This document shows, one piece after another, positions 59,901 to 64,000 of a DNA stretch of 64,000 nt. The position numbers were made by a program, and so were the translations under genes. The notes under the pieces were generated by a model. The model worked only from the letters and a program-made list of their open reading frames with translations, did not search any database and was not told the origin of the DNA. How positions within the stretch are numbered: the first letter of the stretch is position 1; each line of letters begins with the position of its first letter. This stretch comes from Symsagittifera roscoffensis. Taxonomy: Eukaryota; Xenacoelomorpha; Acoela; Convolutidae. The stretch lies in assembly GCF_963678635.1 (NCBI RefSeq), contig NC_087066.1, positions 39,331,223 to 39,395,222 on the forward strand. The letters run 5' to 3'.

Positions 59901-62471
59901 AATTGTTTTAGCAGTTTTTTTTTCAACAATTTTTTCTATTTTTTTGCAGTTTTAAGATTTTTTACGTTCTTGTTTCCAAAAAGGCGCTAAAAACTGTAGT
60001 CGAGTAAAACTGTGTTATTACCGTTTAAATTACGCAATTGTAAGATTTTAAGCTTTTAAAATTAACTATTGTAAGCCTGCTCGCTCACTCGAAATTAGAG
60101 ACGAAAAATCGAAAATATCACACCCGTTTTTCTCGACACTGGGAAATTTTTTTGAAATATCTTTAATGTTGTTTGAATCACGACTGAAAGGGCTTCAAAA
60201 TGATATATCACTCAACACTCTCCGATGATTACTTGTGGTAGCTGATATTCCGTGGGGGAAAAAACTAAAACCGATGGTCGGAACAAAAGATATCATTTAA
60301 CCTGACTACCAATCGGAATGAAATGCTATAACGATAACGACTTCAAATTAGAGATGCGTTTTGAGGGACTGATTTTATAACATGCTATTTCTTCAATTTT
60401 CCAAGTTTTGCCTGTGAGCTGATATACTGACAATTGCCTTTTTAAAAGATTGCTCTGAAATACCAAACTCTGAAACGTTTACAAGATTTCGTTTGCTTTC
60501 ATTCACTTGAAGCACTGCTTTTTGTATTCACCCACTTGAAGTACATTTCGAAGTGTTCTGGCGGGACGGGACCACTTTTCGGAACAAGCTTTTTGAATGG
60601 GACTCCTTTTCTAAAAGAGTGTTGGGCTCGCTTTTCCATGTCTTTGCAGATGTTATTGGAAAACATAGTTTACATCAGTAAAATTTCACGCCATTAATAA
60701 ACACCTCATAAAAAATTGAAGAAACCTGGATTTTATAAAAAAAACCTGCCATGACTAGCAATCGAGCAAAGCCAAACAAAAGAAAACGTGATCAGAGATC
60801 CAAATCAGATTAAAATCTAGTTCTAGCATAACGTACAAACTACGATACAAAACCAGTATCATATAAAATTGAAAGAAAATTGCCAACATACCGATGGAAA
60901 TGCGTTAGAAAATTTTGAAAATTTTTATAGCGATAGCCATCGGCTATTCATTTTATTTAAAAAAAAACATGCATTAGAAATCACGATCTATATTGATTTC
61001 AATAGAATCCGCCAGAAGGCCTAGAAGCCTGTTAGTACCCATCTGGTTATTTTTTCTTTTTTCAAATAACCCTTCAGATGCAGCTTGCTTATTGAGCCAA
61101 TGTCATTTAGTCATAACATTTTATGAAATGGTATAAATGGTTAACACCCAAGTAAGACCTTTGGACACGGTAACTCTTCTTAAACTTCTGCTCACCTATA
61201 AATGCGATGGCTCCTGGGAAATGCAGCATGATATCGGACGAGAACTGGTCGTCTATGGGGACCTTGAGGTACTTGATCTCCCCGACTAGATCCTCGAAAG
61301 CTTCAGAGTCTTCAGAATTACTTGTTGTACTTCCCCCTCCCCCTTTCCCTCTTTCTGTCGTTGACTGGCACTCGTCTGAATTTTCATTCAATGATTCTCT
61401 AGTTGGAGTCTGATCTTCAGATTTGCTTGTGAAGTTCGTAGCGTTCAAGTCACATCTGAACATTAAAAAAAAAGTCAAGAAGCATTAAAAAAATTTAAAA
61501 ACACCTCAAAATTGATTTGGGATTGTGAAAACCCATCAGATGCAGAGCAAAATAGTTTGAAGCTTGTTCAAATAGAGAGGGCGCTGGACTAAAACAGTAG
61601 ACCCCCTTCCACAATTGTCAACCACCGTCACTAACTACTTCATAATGTCAATACAAAAGTTATCAACCCTCGTTTGCATTAATCAACCTAACTCTTTATT
61701 TGGGCAATATGTATCTTTGGTAGCTTTTAGAATTAATAATTTTCCCCAGGTATTCTTTTCAAGCTAATCAAAAAATAAAAATTAGAACCATTTGAGCAAA
61801 GAACACCTACTTGGGACAACTTGCAGTCATTTCATACGCGTCCGTATCAGAGAGGTTAACAGATTTCTTCTCGAAATGGTTGGGGAGGTCGGGAGTTACA
61901 TTTAAGATGGCCCTGATACCGTGCTTCTTGAGGGCCAGGGCATCTCTGGAGTCGACCTAGGTCAGCGACATACTAATTCCATCACAACCACCAAATTAAC
62001 TTCTCTAACATTGTATATCTTCTAAACTATCTCAGTGATTTAAAATTTCGTCCTTGAGTAGACCTTAGACACCCAGACGTTCGAGTAAATTTTAAAGCAT
62101 CATTCTCTAAAGAAATTATTGTAACAGCTGGTAAATTGTGATAGCAAATTTCAGATGCGTTTCAACACATGCCATAACGATTCGGACACACTTCGCTGTT
62201 TTGTGAAGTAGAATTTCACTTTCGGTAAAACTGGTTGACTGAGAATAGGGCATGTCAGAACTTTGCTCTTATTGCATTTGAAAACATGGAGTCGTGTGAT
62301 TACCTGGTCACCGAGGTAGAGGTTGGGGAGGATCTGGGTAAGGCTTCCGGCTCGCTTTGAGGTCAGATAGAGGGGGTTCCGGGAACTGGAGCCAGAGGAG
62401 TTGCAACTGGAGTGTCTGAGACAGGTCGAGCTGCTGTTGAGCGAAGAAGAAGTGATGTGCTTCTTATGACC
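47377..62471 (-). CDS. Dual-specificity MAP kinase phosphatase, DUSP6/7/9-like, partial
   Basis: The product should remove phosphate from Thr and Tyr of activated MAP kinases. Five exons (62304-62471, 61811-61956, 61196-61455, 53922-54145, 47377-47955) all have GT-AG borders and matching phases, giving 458 residues to TAA at 47377-47379. The catalytic signature HCLAGVSRS (H-C-x5-R-S) is intact. ILPNLYLGDQ, ILNVTPDLPNHFE, KYLKVPIDD (likely general-acid Asp) and NISPNFNFMGQLLEFE follow in family order, closest to the ERK-specific DUSP6/7/9 group. The first exon here enters in phase 0, so the N-terminal rhodanese-like docking domain expected in this family lies beyond 64000. Odd points: a ~75-residue insertion inside the phosphatase domain and a long Ser/Thr-rich tail. 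Two introns of about 5.97 and 7.05 kb are packed with repeats. The family call is firm; the exact orthologue is not. Confidence 0.9.
48121..48200. repeat. 40-bp tandem duplication
   Basis: Two adjacent copies of a block containing agcaatcttagacaaa and ending gatatt, differing at a few positions. Confidence 0.7.
49201..49545 (-). other. Open frame inside intron, coding unclear
   Basis: About 115 codons open on the minus strand, including FAHVKYAVTSAGQILDFLER, then FFIGLIFSALLNHYGYRIS, stop TGA at 49201-49203. It has two hydrophobic stretches. However, ctcgagaggggtgggttttt in it resembles the hAT-like family's G-rich end, and cagg-agcgtattcagagg at 49169 resembles that family's tip. It may therefore be a diverged element and not a nested gene. 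Confidence 0.2.
50440..50890 (+). repeat. SINE-like family A copy
   Basis: Starts within small tandem repeats of tccagcttgagtc (50397-50470) and runs to tttcctacgttcattaactc. The family's first ~20 bases are replaced by those short repeats. Confidence 0.65.
51630..51765. repeat. Diverged fragment of the array unit
   Basis: ttcataatataacacgacgt, then tcgcatgagtaaaa, then tttccacgcaaaat-like blocks, match 17565-17690 of array unit 1. The array sequence therefore has relatives elsewhere in the window. Confidence 0.5.
52270..52720 (+). repeat. SINE-like family A copy
   Basis: From about aactgttggaagatagtcaa to gagtcttcaaaacgaacatt plus gactctta. Well preserved in the middle (gctgggaaatctgaaaact). 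Confidence 0.65.
53130..53505 (+). repeat. SINE-like family A copy, 5'-truncated
   Basis: Starts inside the family (ggctttataaatttctgaat) and ends gagtctgaactacgttgatc plus gactctta. It lies about 420 bases from the phosphatase catalytic exon. Confidence 0.65.
53922..54145 (-). CDS. Phosphatase catalytic exon
   Basis: 224 bases, acceptor tttatttag, donor AACAGT/gtaagt. It encodes DDAISSGVSVLVHCLAGVSR, SVTIMIAYLICSKRMQLAEA, HVRRRRPNISPNFN and FMGQLLEFEKQ. It carries the nucleophile Cys, the P-loop Arg, and the NISPNFNFMGQL block typical of MAPK phosphatases. Nothing essential is missing. Confidence 0.92.
55972..56144. repeat. ~170-bp near-perfect palindrome
   Basis: ctgctgtttgtttaggcgtt at the left is mirrored by aacgcctaaacaaacagc at the right. 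Pairing continues inward with few mismatches to gtttccatctattgtaatat and a short centre near 56058. Confidence 0.75.
56844..56915 (-). repeat. tRNA-like sequence (SINE head or tRNA pseudogene)
   Basis: The minus strand reads gtccccc, then TGGCCTCGAGGT (A-box-like), then about 33 bases later AGTTCGAGTCCC (B-box-like), ending ggccggacc. The D-arm and T-arm are recognisable, but the anticodon stem (GGTT...AACC) closes an 8-base loop and the acceptor ends do not pair well. I do not call a functional tRNA. 'aactaagccgactaaacaag' lies ~90 bases away at 56746, as beside other heads. Confidence 0.5.
57300..57710 (+). repeat. SINE-like family A copy
   Basis: Diverged in the first half. Recognisable from 'tccattccgctgggagttca' to gagtcttcactacgttcatt plus gactctt. 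Confidence 0.6.
57989..58043. ncRNA. Pre-miRNA-sized hairpin (candidate only)
   Basis: ccaaggctacagatt (57996-58010) is exactly complementary to aatctgtagccttgg (58022-58036) with an 11-base loop. The stem extends outward to about 21 bp with one mismatch. Intronic in the phosphatase gene. Shape and size suit a small hairpin RNA, but nothing in the sequence proves transcription or processing. Confidence 0.3.
58193..58319. repeat. Foldback of GGCACTGTTG repeats
   Basis: ggcactg(t/c)tg(t/a)ac occurs three times on the left (58193, 58221, 58237), and its complement caacagtgc twice on the right with a diverged third (cgacagtggcg). Several alternative stems are possible. Confidence 0.6.
58680..59880. 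other. Non-coding intronic stretch, nothing recognised
   Basis: AT-rich. Short open frames on the minus strand (59191-59397, 59504-59776) have no splice or composition support. Confidence 0.4.
59895..60300. repeat. Diverged fragment of the array unit
   Basis: Aligns with 18165-18560 of array unit 1: tccaaaaaggcgctaaaa, gcaattgtaag, gcctgctcgc, tgatatatcactcaacac. Much more diverged than units 1 and 2 are from each other, so it is an older copy. Confidence 0.6.
61196..61455 (-). CDS. Phosphatase exon with the domain insertion
   Basis: 260 bases, acceptor aatgttcag, donor TTTATAG/gtgagc. The first two-thirds encode a Ser/Thr/Glu/Asp-rich segment (CDLNATNFTSKSEDQTPTRE and onward, including a GGGGS stretch and SNSEDSEAFEDLVGE). 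Only after that does the conserved EIKYLKVPIDDQFSSDIMLH, FPGAIAFI resume. The insertion is encoded here and by the end of the previous exon. Confidence 0.9.
61811..61956 (-). CDS. Phosphatase exon: ILNVT block
   Basis: 146 bases, acceptor ctgacctag, donor CCCAA/gtaggt. Encodes VDSRDALALKKHGIRAILNV, TPDLPNHFE, then KKSVNLSDTDAYEMTASCPK, which already belongs to the unusual insertion. The family usually needs only a handful of residues between NLF/NHF and the KYxxIPI strand. Confidence 0.9.
62304..62471 (-). CDS. Phosphatase exon: linker and start of catalytic domain
   Basis: 168 bases, phase 0 at both ends, acceptor ggttggcag, donor GACCAG/gtaatc. A Ser-rich linker (HITSSSLNSSSTCLRHSSCN, SSGSSSRNPLYL) leads into LTQILPNLYLGDQ, the first strand of the phosphatase domain. 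Being spliced at its 5' side, it is not the first exon. Confidence 0.9.
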
Positions 62472-63257
62472 CTGCCAACCAATCATTTCAAAATCAACTA
62501 ATTTATTTCTTTTCGAAATGAACTAATTTAATGAAACCGAATTGAAGCTGATTTTATGCTAATGTTGAAATGGATAAACGGGCAGAGTGAGTGGAAGAGG
62601 ACGTCTCACTTCCCACAGGATTTCGAAACCCTCGCCACCCAAAACTTTCCCCTTTGGTACCGATTTATGCCACCCATTTCGGTCGACCAGCCCTAATCTT
62701 TTAAAATGCAACTTGGGCGCAAAAGCAAAAAACTAATTTTTGGAGACAGAGTATAGAATACATGAAACACGTTTGCGCGATTCTCAGCCAATAATGATCA
62801 AATCGCTAGTTGCTAATGTTGTTTTAATTTGATGTTTTAGTCGCGTTTATCATCGGCAAAATTTCGGCTTTTTGAATCCGATTTTTTTTCGCCTGTAACA
62901 CACTCATCTTAAAGGTAATTATATTGTTATCTTCTTTTAAAAAAATTCTAACTGGAATTTATGCCCCTTTTTTATATACCAATTTATACATCTCAATTTT
63001 GGAGGAAAAAAGCAAACATAATCGCAATTATTTGAAAGCAAAAATCTTCAAAAAAATTTACAGCGCGCATTCTTGGGCCCATTTAAAAAAACATTGCCTT
63101 AGGTGCAGAAAATTTTGTCTGAATGGAGTCTTTTTGTTCTTTTCGCAAAGCTTCACAAAGAAAGAAATCAACTAACATAGCAAAAAAATCCAGAGTGATC
63201 AAATATTAAGTCTCAGTTCACTTAAAATTACTAGCATAAAGAACACACAAACGCTAG

Positions 63258-63605
63258 CAGTGGCAAATTCAGGGAGGATGTAGGATTTTCTCGAGGGGGG
63301 TGCGGATTTTCAAAAACTTCCCAAAAAAATTTGACCTTTTTTTAAGTCGACCAAATTGATTTTCCGAGCGCTCCCAGAACAATATAAAGACCTTGTTTGG
63401 CCAAATGTTTTTGATATTTTGACCGCTGCAGGTAAATTTCGGAAAAAACGGGTCAAAAATGTAATATATTGGCGCCCAATGTAAATATTGGCGCCCAAGA
63501 CGCCTTAAGAAAATTTTAAGACTATTCAGCCAAAATGATTGTCATAAAAATATACCAAGGGGGTCCCTTTGGTTGGTGAGGGAGTCGAATCCAAGAAGGA
63601 GGCGT
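63258..63605 (+). mobile_element. hAT-like miniature element, copy 5
   Basis: Starts cagtggcaaattcagggagg and contains 'tctcgaggggggtgcggatt', 'ggcgcccaagacgccttaag' (with a direct duplication of ggcgcccaa at 63471 and 63489) and 'ggtccctttggttggtgagg'. The right tip is not clear. 63553-63586 faces an inverted copy at 63623-63659, giving a ~34-bp stem. Confidence 0.55.
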
Positions 63606-63864
63606 TCACATCTTAGTGATTAGACCCCCTCATCAACCAAAGGGTCCCCCGTTTGGTAGTAGTTTTTGACCCTGGACTTTGTGGCGTATTCGGTAGTGAT
63701 CGTGCCTGACCGTCAATGATATGATAGCGGTATCAAATCGAACGTTTGCCGCAATTTGCAAGGTGAGAGCTACAAGATAGCCACAGCTTAATGTGCCCAT
63801 GATTAAGTGAGCTCTAGATCAACTTTTAATGATTAACCTCCGGGTTAGGCCTCCCGGCTAGTTG

Positions 63865-64000
63865 ACTTTAAAAATAGCCGACTGACAGCTGGAAAAAAAT
63901 GAAAGCAACGAAACAGAGAAAAAACGGACTTACTTTCAATAAAACTAACTCAATTCGAAAAACTAGCTTAATAGATTGTTAGTCCAATTTTATTCTGCTG
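63865..64000 (+). repeat. SINE-like family A, cut by window end
   Basis: Begins agccgactgacagctggaaa and continues to 'ttattctgctg', where the window stops. Confidence 0.6.

Larger units (their letters stand above)
54146..61195 (-). other. Phosphatase intron, 7.05 kb
   Basis: Holds hairpins (55972, 57989, 58193), a tRNA-like head (56844), a family A copy (57300), and a fragment related to the array unit (59895-60300). The stretches 58680-59880 and 60320-61190 show nothing recognisable. No nested gene is supported. Confidence 0.75.
62472..64000 (-). other. Phosphatase upstream intron, to window edge
   Basis: No exon encoding a rhodanese-like domain was found. It contains hAT-like fragments (62600-62710 and 63258-63605) and a family A start at the edge. 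Confidence 0.55.

Overview
The window looks like nuclear DNA from an animal. It is strongly AT-rich, its genes are split by GT-AG introns, and non-autonomous mobile elements and foldback repeats dominate it. No rRNA gene, CRISPR array, bacterial operon or intact transposase was found. The taxon cannot be fixed from the sequence. A MAP-kinase-phosphatase gene and an immunoglobulin-like fold point to a metazoan.

Layout. 1-2.3 kb: two hAT-like miniature elements and the 3' end of an unidentified plus-strand gene. 2.6-10.3 kb: foldback and terminal-inverted-repeat elements interleaved with exons of a second plus-strand gene that reads like an immunoglobulin-like domain. 10.66-28.15 kb: a tandem array of an ~8 kb unit (two long copies, one internally deleted copy, one partial copy). 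Each long copy carries candidate exons converging from both strands, and the decay pattern differs between copies. 28.4-35 kb: mostly non-coding, with a solo foldback arm, a TA-flanked inverted-repeat element, a hAT-like element inserted in a microsatellite, and one isolated minus-strand coding exon. 35.3-46 kb: a nested repeat field made of a SINE-like dispersed family, a ~1.1 kb tandem repeat and tRNA-like heads.

47.4-62.5 kb, minus strand: the one confidently identified gene, a dual-specificity MAP kinase phosphatase of the DUSP6/7/9 type. Five exons with consistent phases give 458 residues. The N-terminal half, where this family keeps its rhodanese-like MAPK-docking domain, lies beyond the right edge. 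Two introns of about 6 and 7 kb are filled with repeats and hairpins.

Most notable observations: a roughly 75-residue acidic/serine-rich insertion inside the phosphatase domain; a foldback downstream of the phosphatase stop codon that contains sense and antisense copies of the gene's own coding sequence; and the tandem array with convergent gene-like content. Gene models other than the phosphatase are tentative, because many short AT-rich reading frames here are chance.
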